Shown one piece after another: positions 45,401 to 53,109 of a stretch of DNA of 64,000 nt; the stretch's first letter is position 1, and the number at the start of each line of letters is the position of its first letter. This stretch comes from Bacteroidota bacterium (GTDB taxonomy: Bacteria; Bacteroidota; Bacteroidia; Chitinophagales; Chitinophagaceae): positions 1-64,000 of the forward strand of contig JAFDYG010000505.1 of the NCBI GenBank assembly GCA_018267545.1. The letters are read 5' to 3'. Position numbers and translations under genes: made by a program. The notes below the pieces were generated by a model that saw nothing but the letters and a program-made list of their open reading frames with translations, did not search any database and was not told where the DNA came from.

Positions 45401-45614
45401 CCAGGGTATAACCGCCGTCTTCTCCGGTCATGGTCGTCTGCCGCTCGCCTTTTACGCGTACGGTAGCCCCCGCAACCGGTTGGCCGTTCTCATCGATGAT
45501 AGTTCCCTTGATGGTTTGTGTCTGGGCTGACGCCGCCAGCATGGAGAGTAGTGCGACTAATAGAGTCAGGGTCGAGCGTAACCCCGCCAGCAGCCTTGGT
45601 TTTCTTTTGTTCAT
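42471..45614 (-). CDS. susC: SusC/RagA family TonB-linked outer membrane transporter
   Basis: A 1047-residue TonB-dependent glycan transporter and first gene of the operon. The signal peptide is long (MNKRKPRLLAGLRSTLTLLVALLSMLAASA). A carboxypeptidase-regulatory-like domain lies at about 33-110 (IKGTIIDENGQPVAGATVRVKG). The TonB-box region is DDVIVVGYGSRKRSEVTGAIT; the plug follows with LRGTNSINGSSEPLYIIDGIQV, then a 22-strand barrel ending in a C-terminal aromatic-rich strand. The ATG at 45614 is chosen over the upstream reading, which crosses the LacI operator region. It imports oligosaccharides captured by SusD. Confidence 0.96.
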   Translation of the reverse strand: MNKRKPRLLAGLRSTLTLLVALLSMLAASAQTQTIKGTIIDENGQPVAGATVRVKGERQTTMTGEDGGYTLANVKAGASIIISHTGFEEQELSTSGKGYERVLLKKRNQSLDDVIVVGYGSRKRSEVTGAITKVKGSELLQTPVANLAQGLQGRVAGLQVTQNNAAPGGSISIRLRGTNSINGSSEPLYIIDGIQVQNTTAPGVSGPATLGNISGVGGNANAPSSLSFLNPNDIESIEVLKDASAAAIYGSQAANGVIIITTKRGKAGNSSVSYDGYYGIQKITREIPVLNASQFAKIENEIYGGTPRYPNTDSFGVGTNWQDVLFRTAPIQNHQVTFSGGSDKTQVLMSLNYFGQEGIVVNSKFDRFSVRLNLDHEVKKWLKIGTNTTMTRSINNRVQTGSVNNDGGGLTQSLIGAALSAPPVLKAYNADGSVYAWKDQPYGSYYSELRNPALGLQTMDVTRTNTILSNFYVDLTLLKGLKYRANLSVNTNNSLNDYYFPTSAFSAGEISLAGGLGGYGMKYNSNFIRLMHESILTYDKTFNEDHTFKFTGVFSTISNNNNYNYMIGYGFINDATTNEALQTAKNFSISTGRTKDNLLSYLGRINYNYKGKYFLDLTARADGSSKFGTNNKYGFFPAASAAWNIMREDFMSGMRAISNLRLRASIGKTGNQAAIDPYQSLATVSAGNDYIFNNTLNKAILPTGVPNPDLKWETSVQSDVGLEADFFNSRLNFVVDVYQKKTTDLIYKKSLPLSSGYDAVTGNFASIQNKGIELSLGGDIIRSKDLRWNVNTNFTINRNKLLRLSDDTTKETAINNYNILRVGSPLGLFKTYVYDGLFQVGDPILPGQPVTNPRPGAQRVKDVAGGADGKPDGKITDADRIITGNANPKFIYGFSTNVQYKGFDFSAFFSGVYGGKIYNLARWSLENPSGGRNLLAGAANRWSTTNTTGTFQVAAGSQGGRLPLSDRYLEDGSFLRCKNISLGYTFKVKGISNLRAYASANNLFTVTKYTGFDPEVGSFGNSNTQFGVDNVVYPASRSYLLGVQVTF

Positions 45615-45662
45615 AAAGCATTCAATCGTTAAGGTAATAGAAGTTTGCTGGCCCAATTTACA

Positions 45663-45733
45663 ATCGTTCCCCAATCTGCAAAATTGCCACATATACAATA
45701 TGTATCGGGAACGATTTCGGCACCGTTCCCGAT
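45663..45733. promoter_or_regulatory. three LacI-type operator copies in the divergent PUL promoter
   Basis: The motif ATCGTTCCCGAT occurs at 45663-45675 (ATCGTTCCCCAAT), at 45704-45715 on the reverse strand (ATCGGGAACGAT read forward) and at 45722-45733 (ACCGTTCCCGAT). An extra 6-bp palindrome, ACATAT and ATATGT, lies at 45689-45703. The gap divides susC from the LacI-family gene, so these are likely repressor sites controlling both directions. Confidence 0.65.
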
Positions 45734-45767
45734 AAGCAATCCGCCAAATTTTCGTACTTTCAACCCA

Positions 45768-46916
45768 GTGATAAAATGTATAAAATGTAATGAAGTAAGC
45801 GGCATCGCCAAAGCCGGCCAGGTAAGAGGCAAGCAACGCTATCATTGCAAATACTGCAACTATTACTTCACGATTGGTTCCAAACCCCAGACCTCTCCCA
45901 CCAGCACGTCCAAACACCACGCAACCATCCTCGACATTGCCACCAAGCTCAAAATATCTAAATCCACCGTCTCCCGCGCCCTAAGAAACAGCAGCGAGAT
46001 CAACCAGGAGACCAGGAACGCCGTCCTAAAGATGGCCCAGCAGCTCAACTATGTCCCCAACTATTTCGCATCGAGCCTCGTGAGACGAAAAAGCTACTCC
46101 ATCGGCATCGTCGTCCCCGAGCTCATCACCAACTTCTTCTCCCAATTCATCATCATCGCCCAAAAAGCCGCCTCCCTCGCAGGCTATGAGGTCGTCATCT
46201 GCCACTCCAACGAAAACTACAGCAACGAAATGGACGTCCTCAAACGCCTCTTCGCCTACCAGGTCGACGGCATCCTCCTCTCCCTGAGCAGCGAGACAAA
46301 ATCCCTCGACCACCTCCAGGCCTTCGAAGACGCCGGCGTCCCCGTCATCCTCTTCAACCGCGTCAAAAACCGCCCCGGTCTCCCCAAAGTCCTCGCCGAC
46401 GACTATCAGGGCGCCTTCGCCGGCGTCGAGCACCTCATAAAAAACGGCTATCGTAAAATCGGTCACATCGGCGGCCCAGGCAACCTCCAAATCAGCAAAG
46501 ACCGCCTCCGCGGCTATCGCGACGCCCTCATCAAATACAGCCTCGAATTCAATCCCAACTGGATCGTCTACCACGACCTCACCCCCCAGGGCGCCCGCAA
46601 ATGCGCCCAAACCATCCTCGAACAACCCCTCGACGCCGTCTTCGCCGTCAACGACCCCGCCGCCATCGCCCTCATCATCGAAGCAAAAAAACGCGGCATC
46701 CACGTCGGCCCCGACCTCGGCATCGTCGGCTTCAGCAACGACTCCCGCTCCGAAGTCATCGAACCCTCCCTCACCACCCTCGAACAACCCATCGAACAAA
46801 TGGCCGAAACCTGCATCCACCTCCTGCTAAACAAAATCTCCGACCCCCAATTCTCCCTCCCCGCCACCACCGTCCTCAAAACAATGCTCATCGAGCGCTG
46901 CTCCTCCAAAAAATAA
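45768..46916 (+). CDS. LacI family regulator with N-terminal zinc ribbon
   Basis: A 382-residue repressor for the adjacent PUL. Before the usual LacI helix-turn-helix (about residues 51-100, TILDIATKLKISKSTVSRALRNSSEINQET) sits a 40-residue zinc ribbon with Cys4, Cys7, Cys27 and Cys30 (CIKCN, then RYHCKYCNYYF). It resembles the DNA-binding N-terminus of IS1-type InsA proteins. A periplasmic-binding-protein-like sensor follows (SIGIVVPELITNFFSQFI, GILLSLSS, DAVFAVNDPAAIA, LGIVGFSNDSRSEVI). The start is probably GTG 45768; the only earlier option is a TTG at 45645 in the operator region. The ligand is probably a sugar from the target glycan. Confidence 0.88.
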   Translation: MIKCIKCNEVSGIAKAGQVRGKQRYHCKYCNYYFTIGSKPQTSPTSTSKHHATILDIATKLKISKSTVSRALRNSSEINQETRNAVLKMAQQLNYVPNYFASSLVRRKSYSIGIVVPELITNFFSQFIIIAQKAASLAGYEVVICHSNENYSNEMDVLKRLFAYQVDGILLSLSSETKSLDHLQAFEDAGVPVILFNRVKNRPGLPKVLADDYQGAFAGVEHLIKNGYRKIGHIGGPGNLQISKDRLRGYRDALIKYSLEFNPNWIVYHDLTPQGARKCAQTILEQPLDAVFAVNDPAAIALIIEAKKRGIHVGPDLGIVGFSNDSRSEVIEPSLTTLEQPIEQMAETCIHLLLNKISDPQFSLPATTVLKTMLIERCSSKK

Positions 46917-46932
46917 CCCCCCAATCTCCCCC

Positions 46933-47430
46933 ATGCATTCCGAAGCTCAAATTCAACCTTCCGAAAGATATTTATTATGCACCGCGTACTTCTCCGATCA
47001 GTTGGTGAAAAAAATAAAAACCGGAGTAAAAAAATTCATGGAGAATCGGCCCAAAGACGAGACTTATTACCGTTTCATGAGCTGGTCAGGGAAAAAAAAT
47101 GAAATTGCCGTATTGACCACGTATGCCTCGGCAGGATTTTCACTACCTATATCTTTTGACTTCATTTTTGCAGACAACGATCATACACTGACCGTCGATA
47201 CCAGGTACAAAGCCACACAAGCAGTTTGGAATGGCTGGACCCCAATAGAATTCGTAGATCGTGGTCACAAGCATATCCTTATACTCGAATTCGACACAGA
47301 AATTCCCACCATCTTTTCTTCCCTCCCTAAGTTTATAGAAGGAACCTATCCTGACGGTCAATACCTGTGTTTTTGCAACAAAACTGATTTCGAAGCCATC
47401 AAAAATAAAAAGGGCATTCTTGAGCCTTAA
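46933..47430 (+). CDS. hypothetical protein between LacI regulator and rhamnosidase
   Basis: A 165-residue protein, no signal peptide or membrane helix, and no family that I recognise. It is mixed alpha/beta with an acidic second half (ILILEFDTEIPTIFSSLPKFI). Base composition is A+T-rich and lacks the C bias of its neighbours, so it was likely inserted between the regulator (16 bp upstream) and the rhamnosidase gene. It could be an orphan immunity or cargo protein; nothing in the sequence decides. Confidence 0.6.
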   Translation: MHSEAQIQPSERYLLCTAYFSDQLVKKIKTGVKKFMENRPKDETYYRFMSWSGKKNEIAVLTTYASAGFSLPISFDFIFADNDHTLTVDTRYKATQAVWNGWTPIEFVDRGHKHILILEFDTEIPTIFSSLPKFIEGTYPDGQYLCFCNKTDFEAIKNKKGILEP

Positions 47431-47472
47431 CACGTACCGATTTTGATCAGTTTTATTTTTTAACTTGGCCCC

Positions 47473-50325
47473 ATGTTTAGAAGAGATTTTATCCGACTGG
47501 CCTCACTCGCCGGAGGCGTCTTCGCGCTCCCCGACAACCTCCGATCATTCGTCACAACCAACGACAACTCCGACAAATTATACGAAATCTTCTCCAACCC
47601 CAGCGCAGAATACCGCCCCTTCGTCCGCTGGTGGTGGAACGGCGACCGCCTCCAATCCGCCGAGCTCCTCCGAGAGCTCGACGTCCTAAAAGCCGCCGGC
47701 ATCGGCGGCGTCGAAATCAATCCCATCAAATTCCCCTCCTCCGCCGACCCCATGAACATCCCATCGCTGACCTACCTCAGCGACGAATGGATCGACATGC
47801 TAAAAATTGCGCTAAACGGCGCCAAAGAACGCGGCATCATCTGCGACATGATCGTCGGCTCCGGCTGGCCCTACGGCGGAGAATTCCTGACCCGCGACGA
47901 CCAATGTCAAATGGTAGCGCTCGGCACCCGTAACCTCGAAGGCGGAGCAAAAGTCCAGCTCTCTGAAAAAGAACTCGTCGACAGCGTCCACCCCGCCTTC
48001 GTCTCCGCCTGGTCCGACCCGCTAAAAGAGCTGATCGCAGCCTACCTCGTGCCCGCCGAAATGAAGGACATCACCCAAAGCAAAGAAATCCACCTCGCCC
48101 CCTCGCAAGAACGCGAAACCATAACCATCGACGTCCCCGCAGGGCCCCACGTACTTTATTATCTGATCAAAATAACCGGCTTCGCAGCCGTCATCCAGGG
48201 AGCCCCCGGCGCCGCCGGCCCCGTCCTCAACCACTACGACGCTGCAGCCGTCGAAAGATACCTCGACCGCATCGAATCCAAGCTCACCCCAAAGCTCGGC
48301 AAGCTCGGCGACCACTTCCGCGCCCTCTTCACCGACAGCATCGAGCTGGAAGGGGCCAACTGGTGCAACGACCTCTTCGAACAGTTCAAAAAGGTCAAAG
48401 GCTATGATCTCAAACCCTGGCTCCCCTTCGTCCTGTTCAAAGTCGGCGAAATGGGCAACGCCGTCCAGGAAGCCTACGGGGCCCAATATACCCCCGAACT
48501 CCAAAGCCGCATCGAAACCATCCGCTACGACTTCGAAACCCTCAAACGCTACCTCTTCCAGGAACGCTTCATAAAAACCTTCGCGGACTGGTGTACCCGA
48601 AACGGGGTCAAATCCCGCATGCAAGCCTATGGAATGGACTGCGACCCCATCACCTCGGGCATGATGGTAGACATCCCCGAATGCGAAACCTGGATCTGGA
48701 CTGAAGCCATCGACGAGTTCGGCACCGGAGACTATCGCAAAGGAAGGAACTATACCATGATCAATAAATTCGTTTCCTCATCCGCACACCTGTCGGGCAA
48801 ACGACTCGTCAGCTGCGAGGAAATGACCAATACGGACGATCCCTTCCACGGCACGCTCGAACGCATAAAGCTCGCCGGCGACCAAAGCATGCTCTCGGGC
48901 GTAACCGGCTCCGTCCTCCACGGCTTCAACTATACGCCGCTAGAAGCGCCCTTCCCCGGCTGGATCCGCTACGGTTCCTTCTTCAACGAACGCAACCCCT
49001 GGTGGCCCTGGTTCCACCTATGGGCCGACTATAAAGCCCGCCTCTCCGCCGTCTTCCAACAATGCGACATGCAGGCCGCCGTTGCCGTGCTCCATCCCAT
49101 GGCCGACCTGGCAGCCAAATACGGCTTTCAACGCGACCCCTATCCCGTCGTCACCTATCCGTCCTACGCGCCCAAAATATGGGAAGCCATTCACCAAAAC
49201 GGTCACGGCTGCGACTATCTCTCCGAAGAAGTCATCAGCCAAAGCACCGTCAACCAAAAAGGACTAACCTATAAAAACCGAACCTACAAAGCCATCCTCC
49301 TGGCCGAAGTAGAAACCATCCAGCTCTCTACCGCAAAAGCCCTCGGAAAATTTGCAGCTGCAGGTGGAAAGATCATCTTTATCGGCAAGACACCTCACCT
49401 GTCCGCTGGCATGGTCGACCACCAGAAGCGCTCAGCGCAAATAAAAACCCTCATGGAATCCGTAATAAAAAAACACCCTACAACCACCGGCATCGAAGCC
49501 ATCGACGAAGCCAACCTCGTCGACTGGTTCGGCAAGCTCGCCGACCGCTATAAGCTGACCCCTGAAGTTAAGATCAGCCATCCCGTAGACTATATGAGCA
49601 CGCTCCACTATTCTAACGGTGAGCATCAGCTCTACTTTTTCTCCAATTATAGCGGGACCAAAACAAACACCTTCGAGGCAACCTTCCCCGAAGGAAACAA
49701 ACCCGCCTGGATCTGGGACGCTGAAACCGGCGAACGCCGCCCCTACCCCTCCCGCCAGAGCGCCGCACTAAAAATAACCCTCGGACCCACAGAGTCGAAA
49801 CTAATCGTTTTTAGTCCCGAAACCCCGCCTGCCGTCCTCCCCTCCGAACCAGCATCAGAGCTCGCAACCCTGCTACCAGGCCCCTGGGAAGTAACCCTTC
49901 ATCACGTAAACGGAGTCACCCGCACCATCACCGTAAACAATCTCACCCAACTCAGCGAAGACAAAGACTGGATGACCTTCGCCGGAACCATCGAATACCG
50001 CGCCCGCTTCCACAGCACCAAACCCTCCCCCACTAACGCCAAACCCTCCCCCGCCAAACAAACCTGGATCGGCCTCGGCCGCCTGCGCGACCTCTCCCGG
50101 CTCGAGCTAAACGGCCGGCCCATCGGCACAAAATGGCATGGCGAACACCTCTACGACATAACATCTGCCATAGTCGACGGCGACAACTACCTCACCATCC
50201 AGGTCATAACGACCCTGGGCAATTACATGAAAACATTAAAAGACAATAAAACAGCGAGGGAATGGACCTCCCGATCGCCCTACTACCCGGCGGGTTTAAA
50301 AGAAGTGACCTTGGTAACTTTCTAA
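47473..50325 (+). CDS. GH106 alpha-L-rhamnosidase
   Basis: A 950-residue glycoside hydrolase of the GH106-like alpha-L-rhamnosidase family. The N-terminus has a Tat-type signal (RRDFIRLASLAGG). Early motifs VRWWWNGDRLQSAELLRELDVLKAAGIGGVEINP and GSGWPYGGEFL are characteristic. The barrel runs to about residue 600, then beta domains including a C-terminal sandwich with a jelly-roll pattern (TWIGLGRLRDLSRLELNGRPIG). It releases rhamnose from pectin-like glycans in the periplasm. It is divergent from the SusC operon but functionally part of the locus. It ends one base before the convergent RRM gene. Confidence 0.92.
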   Translation: MFRRDFIRLASLAGGVFALPDNLRSFVTTNDNSDKLYEIFSNPSAEYRPFVRWWWNGDRLQSAELLRELDVLKAAGIGGVEINPIKFPSSADPMNIPSLTYLSDEWIDMLKIALNGAKERGIICDMIVGSGWPYGGEFLTRDDQCQMVALGTRNLEGGAKVQLSEKELVDSVHPAFVSAWSDPLKELIAAYLVPAEMKDITQSKEIHLAPSQERETITIDVPAGPHVLYYLIKITGFAAVIQGAPGAAGPVLNHYDAAAVERYLDRIESKLTPKLGKLGDHFRALFTDSIELEGANWCNDLFEQFKKVKGYDLKPWLPFVLFKVGEMGNAVQEAYGAQYTPELQSRIETIRYDFETLKRYLFQERFIKTFADWCTRNGVKSRMQAYGMDCDPITSGMMVDIPECETWIWTEAIDEFGTGDYRKGRNYTMINKFVSSSAHLSGKRLVSCEEMTNTDDPFHGTLERIKLAGDQSMLSGVTGSVLHGFNYTPLEAPFPGWIRYGSFFNERNPWWPWFHLWADYKARLSAVFQQCDMQAAVAVLHPMADLAAKYGFQRDPYPVVTYPSYAPKIWEAIHQNGHGCDYLSEEVISQSTVNQKGLTYKNRTYKAILLAEVETIQLSTAKALGKFAAAGGKIIFIGKTPHLSAGMVDHQKRSAQIKTLMESVIKKHPTTTGIEAIDEANLVDWFGKLADRYKLTPEVKISHPVDYMSTLHYSNGEHQLYFFSNYSGTKTNTFEATFPEGNKPAWIWDAETGERRPYPSRQSAALKITLGPTESKLIVFSPETPPAVLPSEPASELATLLPGPWEVTLHHVNGVTRTITVNNLTQLSEDKDWMTFAGTIEYRARFHSTKPSPTNAKPSPAKQTWIGLGRLRDLSRLELNGRPIGTKWHGEHLYDITSAIVDGDNYLTIQVITTLGNYMKTLKDNKTAREWTSRSPYYPAGLKEVTLVTF

Positions 50326-50326
50326 T

Positions 50327-50581
50327 CTACTGAGGCTTACGCCCCCCGTCCTTCACTTCCTTGATATTAAGGGGGTTAGTCCCCAGCACCTTACCTTGCA
50401 GAGCCTCCATAGCCTGCTTAGCCTGAGCATCTTCCATCTCCACGATGCCCTTTCCCCGGCTCAGCCCGGAAAGCGGATCGATGAGGATTTTCGTATAATT
50501 CACCCACCCGTAGGGGTTGAAAAGCCGTTGAAGATCAAACTTGTCGAAGTGGCGAGGAAGCCCGGATATTGTCATACGCAT
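50327..50581 (-). CDS. small RRM-domain RNA-binding protein
   Basis: An 84-residue protein consisting of one RNA recognition motif. The RNP2-like strand is MTISGLPRHF, and the RNP1-like stretch is SRGKGIVEME; AQAKQAMEALQGKVLGTNPLNIKEV is the usual last helix and strand. The RNP1 aromatic positions are partly replaced (GKGIVEM rather than GFGFVEM), so RNA affinity may be altered. A second ATG at 50575 (MTISG) is possible. Such small RRM proteins are common in Bacteroidota and often linked to global RNA control. Confidence 0.88.
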   Translation of the reverse strand: MRMTISGLPRHFDKFDLQRLFNPYGWVNYTKILIDPLSGLSRGKGIVEMEDAQAKQAMEALQGKVLGTNPLNIKEVKDGGRKPQ

Positions 50582-50791
50582 ACGACAAATATAGGGTTTA
50601 TTCCGTTCTTAGGCTTTTTCTCCCCTCTCGCAGCCCACCATTACCCCTATCCCCAGCCCGCTATTACCCGCCCCCCAGTCCACCCACTGGCTTGTCGGCA
50701 ACCCTCCGCCACCCAAACCACCTGCTAAACCATTCCTGCCAATTGCTCAATTAACCACTTCCGTCCCCAGCTGAACACTAATTTGGAGACC

Positions 50792-52780
50792 ATGCACATG
50801 CGTTTCGGGAAACAGCTGGCAATACTAATCTCTCTCCTGCTAACCATAGCAGCCAACGCCCAAACCAGCTTCTGCCGCACTTCTTTCAGCTTTAGACAAG
50901 CCACCCAATCGAATATACCCATCATTCCCGCCGGAACCGGAGCCTGGAGTCAGTTTTACAATACCAACGGTTATACCTGGGAAGCCTGGTTCCGCCTAAG
51001 AGCCCCCATCGTCAACAACAGTATAATCATCAGCACCGAAGACGCCGTACCCTACCAGGACGTTTTCCTGGGCTTCGGATGGGGCTCCATCCCCAATGCC
51101 CTCTGCTTCCACATCACCGACGATGGGACCAGCAATACCGTCGTGGACGCAGAATCCCTCCAAACCTTTGCCCTCAATACCTGGTACCACGTTGCCGGCG
51201 TATGCGACTACGCCAACGCAACCCTAAGACTCTATTTAAATGGAAATCTTATAGCGACAAAAGCAATCCCCGCAAACGTGCTCGCCCATCGCATGTCTCA
51301 AAATCACAGCACCTTTATCGGAAACGCCTCGGCCAGCGCCTCAGCCTCCGACATCGACATCGACGAAGTCCGGTTCTGGAATACCGTAAGAACCCAATCC
51401 GACATCCAAAGCGCCATGACCCAATGCCTTTCCCTGCCCCAAACAGGCCTTGTAGCCTGGTTCAAAGCAAACGAAGCAGGCGCCCCCACGGCCAAAAGCG
51501 CCGTCGACGCCAACTTCACCGCCACCCTCCAAAACGCCGGCTACGGCCCCTCCGCCCCCGTTTCGGACTGCTTTACGATGACGATCGGCCAAACCCCAAC
51601 CTCCTGCAAAGGCATCGACTTCGCTGCAACAGTTAGCAGCGGCATCACCGTCCTCGACTATTCCTGGGACTTCGGCGACGGCAACACCGGCAGCGGACAG
51701 AATACCTCCCACACCTACACGAGCTTCGGCAACAAAACCATAACCCTGGATGCAAAAGACAACGCCGGCTGTGGCGCCACGACAACCCTCATCCTCCCGC
51801 TAAACCCCGCCTACGTATACGATAATAAAAACATCGACATCTGCCAGGGACAAACCTTCCTCGGACACACTTCCAGCGCAACCTTCACGAGCACTATCAC
51901 CTCTCCCGACGGCTGCGACACCATGCGAACCTATAATTTAACGGTGAAAGATAAACCCGACCTCGGCCCCGACCAATCCACCGACTTCTGCGAAGGCAGC
52001 TCTGTAGCCCTCCCCCCCTTATTTGACCTAACCGGCTTTACATCCATCAGATGGAACAACCCCGATCCTCAGCACGCCATCGCCGGCACAGACTCCCTTT
52101 TCGTATCCAACTCCGAAGGCTGTAGCGACACAGCCGTCGTCACCGTCATCGGACATCCCAAACCGCAACTGGGCCCCGACCAAAACATAGACGTCTGCTA
52201 TTCGACCTCCGTCAACCTCGACGACCTCTACGACGTCACCTCCTTCTCCTCCGCAACCTGGAGCACCCCCACCGTCAGCAACGTCGGCCCCGGCTCCTAC
52301 ACCCTCATCGTCTCCAACAACAGCGGCTGCACAGACACCGCCATTGCAACCATAAAACAATATCCCCTCATCCGCACCGTTATCGATACCTCCCTCTGCG
52401 AAACCACCACTATCGAAGGCTACACCAAACCCGGCTCCTACACCGACATCTTCCACGCCGCCAACGGCTGCGACTCCACCCGCATCCTAAACATCACCGC
52501 TTGCGAAATCTTCTTCCCCAACGCCTTCTCCCCCAACGGCGACGGCAACAACGATCTCTTCAAAGCCATCAACGCCACAGGCCTCACCGACTTCCACCTC
52601 ACCATCTACAACCGCTGGGGCCAGCAAGTCTTCGAAACCACCAACCCCACCACCGCCTGGAACGGCCAAATCAACAACAAACCCGCTCCCCCCGGCAGCT
52701 ATATCTACTTCTGCGAATACGCCAAACGCCAACAGCCCCAGCACATCAAGCTAAAGGGCATGCTATTACTTCTCAGATAA
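50792..52780 (+). CDS. surface protein with LamG and PKD domains and CHU_C T9SS sorting domain
   Basis: A 662-residue secreted protein. The signal peptide ends at TIAANAQ. A concanavalin/LamG domain lies at about 35-220 (YTWEAWFRLRAP, WYHVAGVCDYANATLRLYLNG, IDEVRFWNTVRTQSDIQ). A PKD domain follows at about 250-320 (YSWDFGDGNTGSGQNTSHTY). Three repeats of about 75-80 residues with CDTMRTYNLTV-like ends come next. The C-terminal 85 residues form the gliding-motility/CHU_C type B sorting domain (FFPNAFSPNGDGNNDLF, then YNRWGQQVFETT). It is exported by T9SS and held at or released from the cell surface. The frame reaches further up to a TTG, but the ATG at 50792 is preferred. Confidence 0.93.
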   Translation: MHMRFGKQLAILISLLLTIAANAQTSFCRTSFSFRQATQSNIPIIPAGTGAWSQFYNTNGYTWEAWFRLRAPIVNNSIIISTEDAVPYQDVFLGFGWGSIPNALCFHITDDGTSNTVVDAESLQTFALNTWYHVAGVCDYANATLRLYLNGNLIATKAIPANVLAHRMSQNHSTFIGNASASASASDIDIDEVRFWNTVRTQSDIQSAMTQCLSLPQTGLVAWFKANEAGAPTAKSAVDANFTATLQNAGYGPSAPVSDCFTMTIGQTPTSCKGIDFAATVSSGITVLDYSWDFGDGNTGSGQNTSHTYTSFGNKTITLDAKDNAGCGATTTLILPLNPAYVYDNKNIDICQGQTFLGHTSSATFTSTITSPDGCDTMRTYNLTVKDKPDLGPDQSTDFCEGSSVALPPLFDLTGFTSIRWNNPDPQHAIAGTDSLFVSNSEGCSDTAVVTVIGHPKPQLGPDQNIDVCYSTSVNLDDLYDVTSFSSATWSTPTVSNVGPGSYTLIVSNNSGCTDTAIATIKQYPLIRTVIDTSLCETTTIEGYTKPGSYTDIFHAANGCDSTRILNITACEIFFPNAFSPNGDGNNDLFKAINATGLTDFHLTIYNRWGQQVFETTNPTTAWNGQINNKPAPPGSYIYFCEYAKRQQPQHIKLKGMLLLLR

Positions 52781-52794
52781 TAACCAACGTCCAA

Positions 52795-52989
52795 CTATGT
52801 CGCCTTATCCCTCGTATTCTTCACCAACGCAATCCCCGAAAAGAAAAAAATCGCACCCAAAATCGAATAAATAAAAATCATCCGAATCCCCTGCCCGCCC
52901 GACACACCATTGGCAAATCGTACCGCGGCTAGTATAAGCCCGATCACCCCCAGTATAGATAGGACAACCCCCAAAATGCGTTTTTCCAT
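52795..52989 (-). CDS. small two-helix membrane protein
   Basis: A 64-residue inner membrane protein with two hydrophobic helices (about 5-25 ILGVVLSILGVIGLILAAV and 37-56 IFIYSILGAIFFFSGIALV) and a basic tail. Many Bacteroidota genomes carry similar short proteins of unknown role. No partner is evident; it is convergent with the CHU_C gene. Confidence 0.7.
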   Translation of the reverse strand: MEKRILGVVLSILGVIGLILAAVRFANGVSGGQGIRMIFIYSILGAIFFFSGIALVKNTRDKAT

Positions 52990-53042
52990 TCTATTTGTTT
53001 ATGACTGCACATGCAAATCGAATGCCCCTACCAAAAACAAAA

Positions 53043-53061
53043 AACCGCTGAAAACCAGCGG
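53043..53061 (-). terminator. terminator of the broken metallo-beta-lactamase-fold gene
   Basis: Reverse-strand stem ACCGCTG with CAGCGGT around a 5-base loop, followed by a T-rich run. It lies about 50 bp past the end of the pseudogene. Confidence 0.7.
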
Positions 53062-53109
53062 TCGCAATATTAGTCTGCCCAAGGCCAAACCCCACAGCCT
53101 ACACTGAGG

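Noticed and set aside
45768-45890. Possible insertion sequence because of the IS1-like zinc ribbon
   Set aside because: The ribbon continues in frame into a full LacI protein; no transposase core, terminal inverted repeats or target duplication are visible.
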